A stretch of DNA of 64,000 nt, taken from NCBI GenBank assembly GCA_039654915.1, contig CM077594.1, positions 70,674,393-70,738,392 of the forward strand, written 5' to 3'. Each line of letters begins with the position of its first letter. The stretch's first letter is position 1. This stretch comes from Aquilaria yunnanensis (Eukaryota > Streptophyta > Magnoliopsida > Malvales > Thymelaeaceae). Shown piece after piece: positions 10,087-21,420 of this stretch. The notes under the pieces are model-generated. The model was not told the DNA's origin. It was given only the letters and a program-made list of their open reading frames with translations, and ran no database searches. The position numbers and the translations under genes were made by a program.

Positions 10087-12550
10087 TGTTACCCACTCCG
10101 AGGTAGTCCAGTTATGGTGCCAAAACTATGCATTTAAACTCCTAGGTTTGGTGTGTCCTGGAGGTCATCAGAACAACACTCCTAGTGTACATACTCAAGT
10201 GACCCTCTTGAGCACTATGTAAATACATGCATATTAGTCTAACCATAACACACATATTTACATTTATGCACACTATGGCAGCTAAGAAACAAAACACTAG
10301 CACAAGTCTTAGTTTCGGCTTCCACACATTAGGCAATCTTGTTAAGTTCTAGTGACCAGCTACTACACCTATAACTTCTACTAATAAACTGTATCATTCC
10401 AGCCACATACCCCATGTTTTCTTCGCTCCATTATCAAATAGAGACTTAGAACAAACTAAGAAATTTTTTTTTACATCAATAGCCTACCTATGGACCAAGT
10501 TATGGATTTTTAAATTTGGTTACAAAATTCTGACCAAATGAATAGTAACTCAGCCAACTTTGCAACGTCATATCATTGGCTACAGGGCTCTAATTCCATG
10601 AATTCCAAAGCCCCGTTAATCCTCTAGATGTTGTCTAGGTGTGGCCAAAGTTTCATACCAAGATTCATTCTACATAGGGAGATATTAAACTTTAGGTCCA
10701 GAGTCAAAATTCTGGCAACTTTTGGACCATTGTGCCCATACAATTTTTCCAAACCATGCAAACACTTCATTCACAAGGGGAAATCCCTCCAAGGCTATCC
10801 CATATATGTCCATTACACATAGTAATTACATTCCCTTTCTTTTAACAACTTTATGTGGCCAAAACAGAATTTACAAGTAAGCAGCCCATCATTCACACTT
10901 AGGCAGCTTTGCACCACATCACTTACATAGCCAAAACATAACTCAAATGTTCACATACTTGTCTCATTTTACATACACTACATGTACATGCATACATGCA
11001 CTACAACAAGGTCTTAACTTAGCTCAATACGCACCCTAGGTTACAGGAGGTCCTGAGATACAATGGACTCCAACAACAGGATGCTGGACAGTTGCTGCAC
11101 AACACAGTAAGTACCAACATTAAAAATACCAAACTTTCCAGATCATAACTAGACATATGAAAGTTCATGTACCTGAAATTTCAGATTAAAAATTAAACCA
11201 CAAGGCTTAGTTTGAAGGTGATATTTTAGCTGGACCTGAAATGACATAATTGAGGGGAGTAAGTTTCATTGAGAAACTTAGTAAGGGTAACACTTGGATT
11301 CACTAGGCAATGTGACCATCATTAAAACCTGCATCCAAAGACACTAAAACACAAAAACCACAATCCATATATACAAGATATAGCAACCAAATGCAGCAGC
11401 CATTCACAACAAACAAACACATGAAATGTGGCAGCAACATATACCATAGGTTAGTCCATAAAACATGTAATAAACATAAGTAAATCACCATGGAAGCCCT
11501 CCTCAAGCTAATGCTTAGTCTTAGGAGGATTTTAACACTAGCTAATACTAACTTTGGGATCTAGAAACCCCCACTTTACTGCCATCATTGTGCACTTCAC
11601 ACTAGGTCACAAAACCTTCAATAAGTGCACTCCCCTCAATAAGTTTGATTCAGCAAGCTCATGGCTCTCTTCCAAGCTTAGCCATAGCTCCATAGATGTT
11701 TGAAAATTGTAGAAAATAACCCATGAGAGCAAGAGAACCCTTACCAAAGTGGGTAGGATGAAAATCAAGCTTGATGCTTGAAGTATCCAAGAAATAGCTC
11801 TAGTTTGCTTCCAATTTCTTCCTTTTGCCTTCAATTTCAATCAATTGCAAGTTTGAAGGTATGGTGGTTATGGAGGAAGTATGGCTGTGTTCTTGGCCTG
11901 GGGGAGGACGAAAATGAGAGAGGGATAAGTGATTTGGCCACTTAAATGGCCTTAAATGAGCTTAAGGGCACAAAACACACTTAACAAGCTTAACCTTGCT
12001 TTATGTCATTTTCTTTCTCACTAATTATGGTTTCTTTGTCTTAAACTCATTGGTACACATATGCCCAACATTTTTGACTAATTATCAAGTCTTGGCTGCC
12101 TCCCCAGGGTAGGGTAACCCCAAAATTCCACCCTTAGACTTAAGTCAAAAACTTGAACACCTTAAGGTTTACACTAGGACATTTGGGTCCTCATTGCCTT
12201 TAGTGTTTCCTTTTTCCAAACTTGTCTTCCATGAGTAATTTGGTCCTCAAATAGCACTTCTATACCATTTATATCCTCCCCATAATTCTCCAAGTCTCTT
12301 TCTTGCAAGTTTTGCAATTGAGTACTTGAATTTCCAAATCCTTCGAAAAAAGTCCATAGGTTGCTTGACAAACAAGCAATCATTAAGGCTTTTCTTGGTG
12401 GCCAAGTTACCAACTTGGAACACTTTTAAGGAGGTGTTGATCATGCCTTTTACTCCCACACTTGAATCACTATGGTGAGAATTACACAATATAATGGTTT
12501 TTAGCCATTATGACACACTTGTAATTCTCCCATTTTATGAGGTGGTAACA
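10087..12550 (-). repeat. A2 3' LTR
   Basis: On the plus strand it starts TGTTACCCACTC and ends GAGGTGGTAACA. It is repeated at 17863-20346 in the same orientation. It contains no gene I can support. Short frames at 11303-11506, 11607-11840 and 12247-12489 recur in other copies. Confidence 0.97.
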
Positions 12551-12551
12551 A

Positions 12552-12562
12552 TCCTCCCCCCC
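12552..12562 (-). other. A2 polypurine tract
   Basis: A minus-strand GGGGGGGAGGA-type run abuts the 3' LTR, identical in position and nearly in sequence to that of A1. Confidence 0.85.
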
Positions 12563-13065
12563 TTAAAAATTTTGGTCCTCCAAAATAGCCTTTAGCTTTG
12601 GGTATTCTTCAGGATACCTTTCCATAAGGCATTTTTTAGTTTCCCAAGTTGGTTATCTTTCAGAATGGTGTGACCATTGAACTTTAACCATGGGAATAAG
12701 TTTGTTTCTTAACCTTCTTGTATCCTTGGCTAAGATAGCTATAGGTTTCTCTTCGTATGTCAAGTTAGGTTCCAACTGTATGTCTTCCACTACAATAGCA
12801 TGCTTTGTGCCTAATAGACACTTCTTAAGCATACTGATGTGAAAAACATTATGAACACTTGACATGCTTGGCAGTGGAGCTAACCTGCATGCTACCTTGC
12901 CAACTCTATCCAAGATCTCATAAGGACCAATGTATCTTGGAGCTAACTTGGTTCTTTTGCCAAATTTGACAATGCCTTTGGTTGGTGCAACTTTCAGCCA
13001 AACGTTGTCACCAACCTCAAATTTCAAGTCTCTTCTTCTTTTATTCACATAGGCTATGGTTCTTT
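12563..13065 (-). pseudogene. A2 integrase C-terminal domain and chromodomain-like tail; core deleted
   Basis: 12653-13048 encodes FEVGDNVWLKVAP, LAPRYIGPYEILDRVG, HNVFHISMLKK and LIPMVKVQWSHHSER. The tail down to 12563 is out of frame. At about 13065 the sequence jumps from the start of this domain straight to the RNase H-integrase linker. Comparison with A1 (about 1630 to 2458) shows that roughly 830 bp carrying the zinc finger and the DDE core are absent. No integrase activity is possible from this copy. Confidence 0.88.
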
Positions 13066-13760
13066 AGGCATATGGATTTGGTCCTTGAAGCACAGTAATC
13101 CTTGCTTGTTGGCAAAAGATTGATACAAGGAACCTTTTTCCTCTAATAAAATCATTTTGAGATCAAGATCTCTCTCCTGTGCCTTTTTGGCTTCTTAAGT
13201 CCATCAAGACTGAATTATCGATGTGTAAATTTGAGCTTCCTCCCCACTTATGCCATTTATACCACAGGCATAGTAGACTATTTTGCTGATCATGATCAGC
13301 TATGGATCCTCCTTTCAAAAGTCCTGTGTACTTCCTGCTCAAGGCATCTACTACTAGATTACCTTTGCCCTCTGTGTACTGTATACTACAGTCATAGTCC
13401 TTGATGTATTCCAACCATCTCCTTTGCCTCATGTTCAACTCTTTCTGAGTGAACAAGTACTTTAGGCTCTTATGGTCAGTGTAGATCACAAAGGAACTAC
13501 GCATCAAGTAATGTCTCCATTGCTTCAGAGCAAAAATCACTGCTACCAGTTCTCTGTCATGGGTAGGATAATTTTGCTCATAGGGTCTTAACTGCCTTGA
13601 CCCATAAGCAATGACATTTCTGTCTTGCATAAGCACACAACCTAACCCAAATCTAGACGCATCTATATATATGATGTAGGGGTTACTTGGATCAGGAAGA
13701 ATCAACACTGGAGCTTCAATCAACCTCTACTTGAGCTCCTGGAAACTCTTTTCACACTTC
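13066..13760 (-). pseudogene. A2 RNase H
   Basis: 13163-13723 encodes PYIIYIDASRFGLGCVLM (first catalytic Asp in IDAS), [13 protein letters not shown] (region of the catalytic Glu), IYTDHKSLKYL (second Asp) and ends after VVDALSRKYTG, the usual end of the domain. The frame then continues into the linker. It is well conserved, and the open frame extends past the domain for lack of stops rather than because of a new function. Confidence 0.88.
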
Positions 13761-14460
13761 TCAGTCCACTAAAATCTTTGACCCTTCTTGGTCAGATAAG
13801 TAAAAACTAAGGCAATCATGGAAAAGCCTGATATAAATCTCCTGTAGTATCCAGCTAATAATAGGAAACTTCTGATTTCCTTCACTGTCTTTGGTTTTTC
13901 CCACTCTTGCACTGCCTTGACCTTTTTAGGGTTTGCCTTAAGGCCTTGTGCATCTATGGTGTGTCCTAGGAAGGGCGCTTCCCCTATCCAGAATTCACAC
14001 TTGGATAACTTAGCATAAAGTTGATGCTGCAACAGAGTCTTTAAGACAATCTTCAGATGATGTTCATGTTCATTTTCATCCTTGGAATACACTAGGATGT
14101 CATCAATGACACAACCACAAATTTGTCCAGATGTGCTCTGAACACCCTGTTCATTAGGTCCATGAAAGCAGCTGGAGCATTAGTCAAACCGAATGGCATG
14201 ACTGTGTACTCAAAATGCCCATATCTGGTCCTTAATGCAGTCTTAGGAATATCTTCTTCCATTACTCTCAATTGGAAGTATCCAGATCTCAAATCTATCT
14301 TAGAGAAGATCCTAGCTCCCTTGAGTTGATCAAACAGATCCTCAATTCTCAGGAGTGGATACTTATTCTTGATAGTCACTGCATTAAGCTTTCTGTAGTC
14401 AATGCATAGTCTTAACAATCCATCCTTCTTCTTCACAAAGAGAATAGGAGCTCCCCATGG
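13761..14460 (-). pseudogene. A2 reverse transcriptase, frameshifted at the active site
   Basis: 14092-14436 encodes [30 protein letters not shown] and [16 protein letters not shown]. At about 14108 one base is missing relative to A1 (plus strand ATCAATGACACA against ATCAATGAACACA). This shifts the frame exactly in the F-I-D-D catalytic motif. The rest of RT continues in another frame at 13769-14092 ([27 protein letters not shown]). The upstream RT end at about 14473 is the H1 insertion site. Confidence 0.9.
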
Positions 14461-14481
14461 TGAAACACTTGGCCTTATGAA

Positions 14482-15490
14482 TAGGGCTGAAAATGGGCTG
14501 GGCTTTATTTGGGTAGCTCAAGCTCGAGCTCAAGTAAGAGATTTTTGAGTCGGGTATTTTCGAGCTCGAGCTCAAAATTGGGCTCGAATTATTTTCGAGC
14601 CGAGCTCGAGCCCACATATATTCGGCCCTGTAGGCCCTCGAGCTTAACAGGCTCGATATTTACATTATTGGATTTGGGCCCTTCCCCTTAGTCCCAGCCC
14701 ACTCACCTTCGGCCCTTCCCTTAGTCGGCAGACTCCTCAGTCCCTACCCCCTTAGACAGTCCCTCTCGCCTCTCGGCCCTCTCCCTCCAGACCAGAGCCT
14801 AAGTGTCTCCCTCGAGTCTCGTCTCGACTCTCGGCTCTCTCTGTCAGATTCAGAATTTTAGATCAGCGCCTTCAGAGTTCAGATCAGAGACTCTCGTGTC
14901 TCATCCATCACTCTCCCCGTCGACCATCTGCCCGTCTCTGGTCTCCCGAGTCCCGAGTCCCTCCCTCCAGTCCCGACTCCACAACCCGACACCCAAGTCC
15001 CGAGTCCCACACACAATCGGTTGTCGTCGGCTTATATTTCATTTCTGTATTCACTTTTTTGCCTTCGATGTTTGTGTTCACTGGGTACCAGGATATTGTG
15101 CTGGTTGATCTCGCTCCCACGCACCCGACAAGGCTGCTGCAACTTGAATTATACTTTCGGCTCCTCTTGAGGAAGGTGATGGCTCATTTGTGAGATTTAT
15201 GAAATCAAGGTAAAGATGAAAAAAATTAGAAAGTTTAGGATATGATCTGTCATTTTCCCATTTCTTGCTATCTCTATAGAAAATTGCAAACTTAGTCCCT
15301 ATCTTTCATCTAAATTATAATTCTAAGACTACAGATTTGTAATTGTCATTCGAGCCCAACGAGCCCTCGGGCCTAACTCGAGCCTATCTCGAGCCGAGCT
15401 CAAGCCTGAAAATCGAGTAGTGCCGAATATCAAAGGGGCCGAGCTCGAGCCTAGTGGGCTCAGGCTCGGCCCGGCCCATTTTCAACCCTA
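14482..15490. mobile_element. H1: non-autonomous hAT-type DNA transposon
   Basis: The 1009-bp block has imperfect terminal inverted repeats: it starts TAGGGCTGAAAATGGGC and the reverse complement of its end starts TAGGGTTGAAAATGGGC. It is flanked by a perfect 8-bp duplication, CTTATGAA, at 14474-14481 and 15491-15498. An 8-bp duplication and a TAGGG-type end are hallmarks of the hAT superfamily. Both ends carry many GAGCTCGAGC-type subterminal motifs in both orientations, a known binding pattern for hAT transposases. No transposase is encoded, so it would need one from elsewhere. The middle (about 14690-15210) is CT-rich, unlike its surroundings (see findings). It interrupts A2 pol between protease and RT. 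Confidence 0.95.
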
Positions 15491-15498
15491 CTTATGAA

Positions 15499-16330
15499 CC
15501 CTTTTTCAAGAAATTCATCAAGTTGTTTCTTGAGCTCATTCATCTCTATGATTGGCATTCTGTAAGGTGGTATGGATATTGGACTAGCTTCTGGTTGTAG
15601 CTTGATTTCAAATTCAATCTCCCTTTGTGGAGGAATACCTGGCAGGTCTTTAGGAAAGACTTGGGGAAAGTCTCTCACTATAGGGATTCAGTGCACTTCC
15701 TCATCACAGTGTAATTCATTTAATGCGTAATAGTAATCATGCTCAGAAATCATAGGTATCTCATCTAGTACCTCTAGCTCCATGCCATGCATTTCATACA
15801 CTAATTCCATAGAATTCGCTAACACATGCACATCACCATCAGGCAATGTGATTTCCATCTCAGCACAATCAATTCTTATGTTATGCATAGCAAGCTAATT
15901 CATACCCAACACTAAATCATACTTAGGAATATCCAACACTTGCAGATTAGTCATAGCCTTAGTCTTTCCTACTACGAGCTCACAATCCTTAGCTAGGTCA
16001 TTAGTGAAAAGACATTGACTACCTGCTGTTTTCACTAAGGATATCCTAGCCATGATTCCAGTAGGCAATTTCATGGCATTAACAAATTTCCTAGCCACAG
16101 TAGACACAGATGCACCAGTATCAATTAAAACACTAACAGGCATATCATTAAGGTAAATGTTACCTCTTAGTGCTCCTTCATGCTCTAATGTCTTTGGCCT
16201 CTCCACTTGGAAGACTCTGCCAGCTCTCTGCACTGTAGGCCGAGGCACTGGAGGAACTGACCTCTACTGTCCCTCCCTTGGTGCTCCTCCTCTAGGTCCT
16301 GCCCCAATAGGTCTTACCAGACCTTGGTCT
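15499..16330 (-). pseudogene. A2 aspartic protease and pre-RT linker
   Basis: Three pieces of one reading frame are separated by stops. 15895-16248 carries LIDTGASVSTVARKF (catalytic DTG), 15688-15888 carries the middle, and 15499-15678 carries FPQVFPKDLPGIPPQRE and [19 protein letters not shown], the linker before RT. The stop after LVLGMN replaces a Trp seen in A1 (TGG to TAG). Another stop lies near 15685. The 3' end of the linker resumes beyond H1 at 14473. Confidence 0.88.
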
Positions 16331-17697
16331 TCTGGCCTCCTTTGAGCCAGTGGGCAGTCTTTGATCCAATGATCCGTGGATCCACATCTTAGACACGCTT
16401 GGGTATCGAAGTAGCAAGGTTGCTTTCCATGAAACCTCCTACACTTAGGGCACCTTAGGCTAGGGAACTTCCCCTTAACCTTGCCCTCACCACAAAAATG
16501 GGAACTCTTGGCAACTCCCTTGCCATGTGGTGGCTTCTTCTGCTTGCCTCCTGCCTGACTACTTTCCCCTGGTCCACTGGGAAAGTACTTAGTCTCATAC
16601 TCCTCTTGCTCTACTAATAGTGCTTTCTACACTGCTTCATAGTATGTAACTGCTCCAAAAGGTCTAACAGCCTTTCTAATGTCTAACTTTAGGCCTCTGA
16701 CAAATCTTTTGGCCTTCAATTCCTCAAGTCCATGATACTGAGGAGCATACCTTACCAACTGATTGAATTTGTGCTCATACTCTAGGACACTGAGATTGTC
16801 CTGCCTTAGAGCATCAAATTCAGCTTGCTTCATATCCTTGACAGCATCACTGATGTACTACTCCTGGAATAGCTCTGTGAACTCTAGCCAGCTCATCTTA
16901 ATATCTCTTCCTGGCCTTCTGCCTTTCTGGAAAGCATACCTGTCTCTGGTGTTTCTCCACCACATCTGTGCACTGCCTACCAAGTTGTAAGTAGCCAATG
17001 AAACCTTCTTGGTGGAGCTAAGTGGCATCCTCTCAAACATTTTTTCAATGAAGATTAACCACTCTTCAGCTTTCTCTGGCCCAGCTCATCCATCAAACTG
17101 TGGAGGTCTTAGGCCTTAAAACTGCTCCAACAACCTGACCTCATCTAGGCCTTCTAGATCCTTTGATCTATGTTTCATAGATCTGTGAGAGTCCTCTGTA
17201 TGGTGATGCTCTCTATGATCTCTCTGCCTCTTCCTGGATCTTCTCTCATGGCCATCCACAATCTTATTCCTAGTGGAGGAATGATCATAGACTGAGGGAT
17301 TGGTCATGGACACCTAACCAATCTGAGACCTTAGTCTTCTTCCTCTTGGATTTCTCCTATCCTCATCTTCCTCCTCAACAGTTTCATCATTTGTGTCTTT
17401 CAAGCTTCTAGAAGGAACATATTCAGATGTGTTCCTAGTATCCTCTTCTGGTTGCTGCTGTGCATCTTGAACTGGTTCTGCCGGAGCTATTTGGACTCCT
17501 TGCTGTTGTGCTTGAATCAACCTCATTAAGTTTTCGTCGATTAGAGCTAAGTTCCTCTGAAGCTCTAACCAAACCTAAGGCACTTCAGGGTTTGGTACAC
17601 CCTGTTGCCCCTCATTCCCTCTATTCTATCCATATCTTTGTTGCCCATAATCAGTAGGAGGCCTTCGGGGTGGTTCCCCTCTCCTTGTGGCAACCAT
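16331..17697 (-). pseudogene. A2 gag
   Basis: The likely start is the ATG at 17697 (MVATRRGEPPRRPP), about 150 bp inside the primer binding site. The N-terminal region is acidic and Gln-rich (17314-17526). 16858-17040 carries LATYNLVGSAQMWWRNTRDR and 16627-16833 carries LSVLEYEHKFNQLVRYAP, both from the capsid. Near 16340-16380 is an intact CCHC zinc knuckle, CLRCGSTDHWIKDC. Six or more in-frame stops interrupt it (near 16264, 16624, 16857, 17093, 17313 and 17577), and most are TAG or TGA where CAG or TGG is expected. The length is typical for chromovirus Gag. Confidence 0.85.
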
Positions 17698-17846
17698 GTT
17701 TATTTCCAGCATTGACGATTCATCATAGGGCACATATAAACATCATAGGTATTTTAATGGTACTTGACACAAGCAGCTGACCAAACTGAGTTCATATATG
17801 TAGATGCATGCAATGCAACTATAGCTATGTACATGTATAAACCATC

Positions 17847-17857
17847 CTCTGATACCA
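17847..17857 (-). other. A2 primer binding site, tRNA-iMet type
   Basis: On the minus strand TGGTATCAGAG occurs five bases after the 5' LTR end. It is complementary to the 3' end of plant initiator-methionine tRNA, the commonest primer of plant LTR retrotransposons. Confidence 0.9.
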
Positions 17858-17862
17858 ACTTT

Positions 17863-20346
17863 TGTTACCCACTCCTAGGTAGTCCAGGTTATGGTGCCAA
17901 CACTGTGCATTTAAACTCCTAGGTTTGGTGTGTCTTGTAGGTCATAAGAACAACACTCCAAGTGTACATACTCAAGTGACCCTCTTGAGCACTATGTAAA
18001 TACATGCATATTAGTCTAACCATAACACACATATTTACATTTATGCACACTATGGCAGCTAAGAAGGACAACATTAGCACAAATCTTAGTTTCGGCTTCT
18101 ACACATTAAGCAATCTTGATAAGTTCTAGTGACCAGCTACTGCACCTGTAACTTCTACTAATAAAATGTATCATTCTAGCCACATACCCCACGTTTTATT
18201 TGCTCCATTATCAAGTAGAGACTTAGAGCAAACCAAGAAAATCTTTTTTACATCAATAGCCTACCTATGGACCAAGTTATGGATTTTTTAAGTTGGTTAC
18301 AAAATTCTGACCAAATAAACAGTAACTCATCCAAATTTGCAACATCATATCTTTTGCTACAGGGCTCTAATTCTAGAAATGAAAAATCCCAGTTAATCCT
18401 CTAGATGTCCTCTAGGTGTGCTCAAATTTTCATACCAAGATTCATTCTACACAGCGAGATATTAAACTTTTGGTCCAGAGTCAAAGTTCTGGCAACTTTT
18501 GGACCATTTTGCCCATACAATTTTTCCAAACCATGCAAACACTTCATTCATAAGGGAAAAGCCCTCCAAGGCTATCCCATATATGTCCAAAACACATAGG
18601 AATTGCATTGCCTTTCTTTTAACAACTTTATGTGGCCAAAACATAATTTACAAGTAAGCAGCCCATCATTCACACTTAGGCAGCTTTGCACCACATCACT
18701 TACGTAGCCAAAACATTACTCAAATGTTCATATACTTGTCTCATTTTACATACACTACATGTAGATGCATACATGCACTACAACATGGTCTTAACTCAGC
18801 TAAATACGTACCATAGGTTACAGGAGGTCCTGAGATACAGTGGACTCCAACAACAGGATGCGGGACATCTGCTGCATAACACAGTAAGTACCACCATTAA
18901 AAATACCAAAGGTGCTCCTTAAATCACCAACCTTCCAGATCATAACTAGACATATGGAATTTCATGTACCTGAACTTTCAGATTAAAAATCAAACCACAA
19001 GGCTTAGTTTGAAGGTGATATTTCGGCTGGACCTGAAATGACAGAATTGAGGGGAGTAAGTTTCTTTGAGAAACTTAGTAAGGGTAACACTTGGATTCAC
19101 TAGGCAATGCGACCATCATTAAAACCTGCATCCAAAGACACTAAAACACAAAAACCACAATGCATATATACAATATATAGCAACCAAATGCAGCAGCCAT
19201 TCACAACAAACAAACACATGAAATGTGGCAGCAACATATACCATAGGTTAGTCCATAAAACATGTAATAAACATAAGTAAATCACTATGGCAGCCCTCCT
19301 CAAGCTAATGCTTGGTCTTAGGAGGATTTTAACACTAGTTAGTAATAAATTTGGGCTCTAGAAACCCTCACTTTACTGCCATCATTGTGCACTTCACACT
19401 AGGTCACAAAACCTTCAATAAGTGCACTCCCCTCAATAAGCTTGGTTCATCAAGCTCATGGCTCTCTTCCAAGCTTAGCCATAGCTCCATGGATGTTTGA
19501 AAATTGTAGAAAACAACCCATGAGAGCAAGAGAACCCTTACCAAAGTGGGTAGGATGAAAATCAAGCTTGATGCTTGAAGTATCCAAGAAATAGCTCTAG
19601 TTTGCTTCCAATTGCTTCCTTTTGCCTTGAATTTCAATCAATTGCAAGTTTGAAGGTGTGGTGGATATGGAGGAAGTATGGCTATGTTCTTGTCCTGGGG
19701 GAGGATGAAAATGAGAGAGGAATAATTGATGTGGCGACTTAATTGGCCTTAAATGAGCTTAAGGGCACGAAACACACTTAACAAGCTTAACCTTGCTTTA
19801 TGTCATTTTCTTTCTCACTAATTATGGTTTCTTTATCTTAAACTCATTGGTACACATGTGCCCAGCATTTTTTACTAATTATCAAGTCTTGGCTGCTACC
19901 CCCAAGGTGGGATAACCCCAAAATTCCACCCTTAGACTTAAGTCAAAAGCTTGAACACGTTAAGGTTTACACTAGGACATTTAGGTCCTTATTGCCTTTA
20001 GTGTTTCCTTTGTCCAAACTTGTCTTCCATGAGTAATTTGGTCCTCCAATAGCACTTCCATACCGTTTATATCCTTCCCAAAACTCTCCAAGTCTCTTTC
20101 TTGCAAGTTTTGCAATTGAGTACCCAAATTTCCAAAACCTTAAAAAAAGTCCATAGGTTGCTTGACAAACAAGCAATCCTTTAGGCTTTTCTAGGGGGCC
20201 AAGTTACCAACTTGGAACAATTTTAAGGAGGTGCTGATCATGCCTTTTACCCCCCACACTTTAATCACTATGGTGAGAATTACACATTATAATGGTTTTT
20301 AGCCATTATGACACTTGTAATTCTCCCATTTTATGAGGTGGTAACA
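17863..20346 (-). repeat. A2 5' LTR
   Basis: A 2484-bp direct repeat of 10087-12550, with the same termini. It is slightly longer through small insertions (for example at 18900-18925, where a short stretch is present that the 3' LTR lacks). It would drive transcription toward lower coordinates. I see no convincing core promoter, only AT-rich TATATA stretches near 19165-19175. Confidence 0.96.
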
Positions 20347-20351
20347 GTTTG

Positions 20352-20820
20352 TGAGGTTCACACATAGGAAGTGGACTACCTTGGTCAGTCTATCTACAAT
20401 GACCTAAATGGCATTATGTCATTTCTTTGTTAGTAGCATTCCCACCACAAAGTCCATAGATATGGACCTCCACTTTCTCTCAGGTATAGGTAAGCTTTGA
20501 AGCTTGCCTCCTCGATTTTGGTGCTCAACCTTCACCTGTTGGCACACTTCACACTTAGCTATATAGGTGCCACTATCATGTTTCATGTATGGCCATCAAA
20601 AGTAAGCTTTGAGAGCATGATACAATTTAGTAGCTCCTGGGTGCATGCTTAGCTTACTTGAGTGTGCTTGTTGCAGAATTTGTCAAATCATCCTTTTCAG
20701 GTACATACAATCTATTCTGGAAGTATAATAATCCTTGCTTGTAGGAAAAACCTTGAAATAGCACTCCCCTCATTTTTATAGACACCAAATCAATCTTCTC
20801 ATCATTAAGCTATGCTTCTT
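20352..20820 (-). pseudogene. G2 integrase N-terminal part
   Basis: This is the continuation of the G2 integrase broken at 10086. On the minus strand it encodes an HHCC zinc finger (CEVCQQVKVEHQ-like, near 20530-20560), SISMDFVVGML with the first catalytic Asp (near 20450) and VIVDRLTKVVHFL-like sequence up to the A2 junction. Several stops (for example near 20407 and 20685) interrupt it. G3 28399-28725 is the better preserved homologue. Confidence 0.8.
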
Positions 20821-21420
20821 TGATGCATTCCTTCTATTCAGGTGTAATGGTAAGCACACTTAGTTGCTTAAGTTCCCATCTTAACCATTGCCTTGCTAGG
20901 CAACTAAGATTAAGGCTCTTGGCCTTGTTTTTCTCTTCTCCTCCTTTAAGTACTCCAGTATAGATTCTGCTCAAGGCATATGCCACAACATTGGCCTTGC
21001 CAGCTGTGTATTCAATTGCATAGGCAAAATCCTTTAGGTATTCCAACCATCATCTCTACCTCACATTCAAGTTCTTTTCAGTAAAAAGGTACTTGAGGCT
21101 TTTATGGTTTATATAGACCTGAAACTTGTTACCGAACAAGTAATGCCTCCATTACTTAAGTGCAAAGACCATAGTTACTAATTCCAGGTCATGCACTAGG
21201 TAATTCTTTTCATGTGGTCTCGACTGTCTTGATCTAAAAGCAATGGCTTGCTTGTCCTACATACCTAACCCTACATGTGATGCATTGGTGTACATTTCAT
21301 AAGCCTTATTGGGGTTTCGTAAGACTAACACAGGAGTTGTTGTCAACCTCTTCTTAAGCTCCTGAAAGCTATCTTCATACTTACTTTCCTAGACAAACTT
21401 TTGGTCCTTTCTTGTTAGTT
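20821..21420 (-). pseudogene. G2 RNase H
   Basis: 20834-21046 encodes the domain end (WLEYLKDFAYAIEYTAGKANVVAYALSR would be the readable core; the usual DALSR is YALSR here). Upstream, remnants of YLFTEKN, WRHYLFGNKF and an AFRSRQ-like motif can be read in other frames to about 21400. The stops include TAG in place of CAG or TGG codons. Confidence 0.8.

Larger units (their letters stand above)
10087..20346 (-). mobile_element. A2: complete chromovirus-like Ty3/Gypsy element with 5-bp target duplication
   Basis: Both LTRs are complete (10087-12550 and 17863-20346; 2464 and 2484 bp), with termini TGTTACC/GGTAACA. The element is flanked by GTTTG at 10082-10086 and 20347-20351. Internal order on the minus strand is primer binding site, gag, protease, RT, RNase H, integrase remnant, polypurine tract. 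It interrupts the integrase of G2. The integrase core is deleted (near 13065) and the RT active-site region is frameshifted (near 14108), so it is non-autonomous now. The LTRs differ by about 6% in the first 390 bp that I compared by eye, so the insertion is old. H1 sits between protease and RT. Confidence 0.97.
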
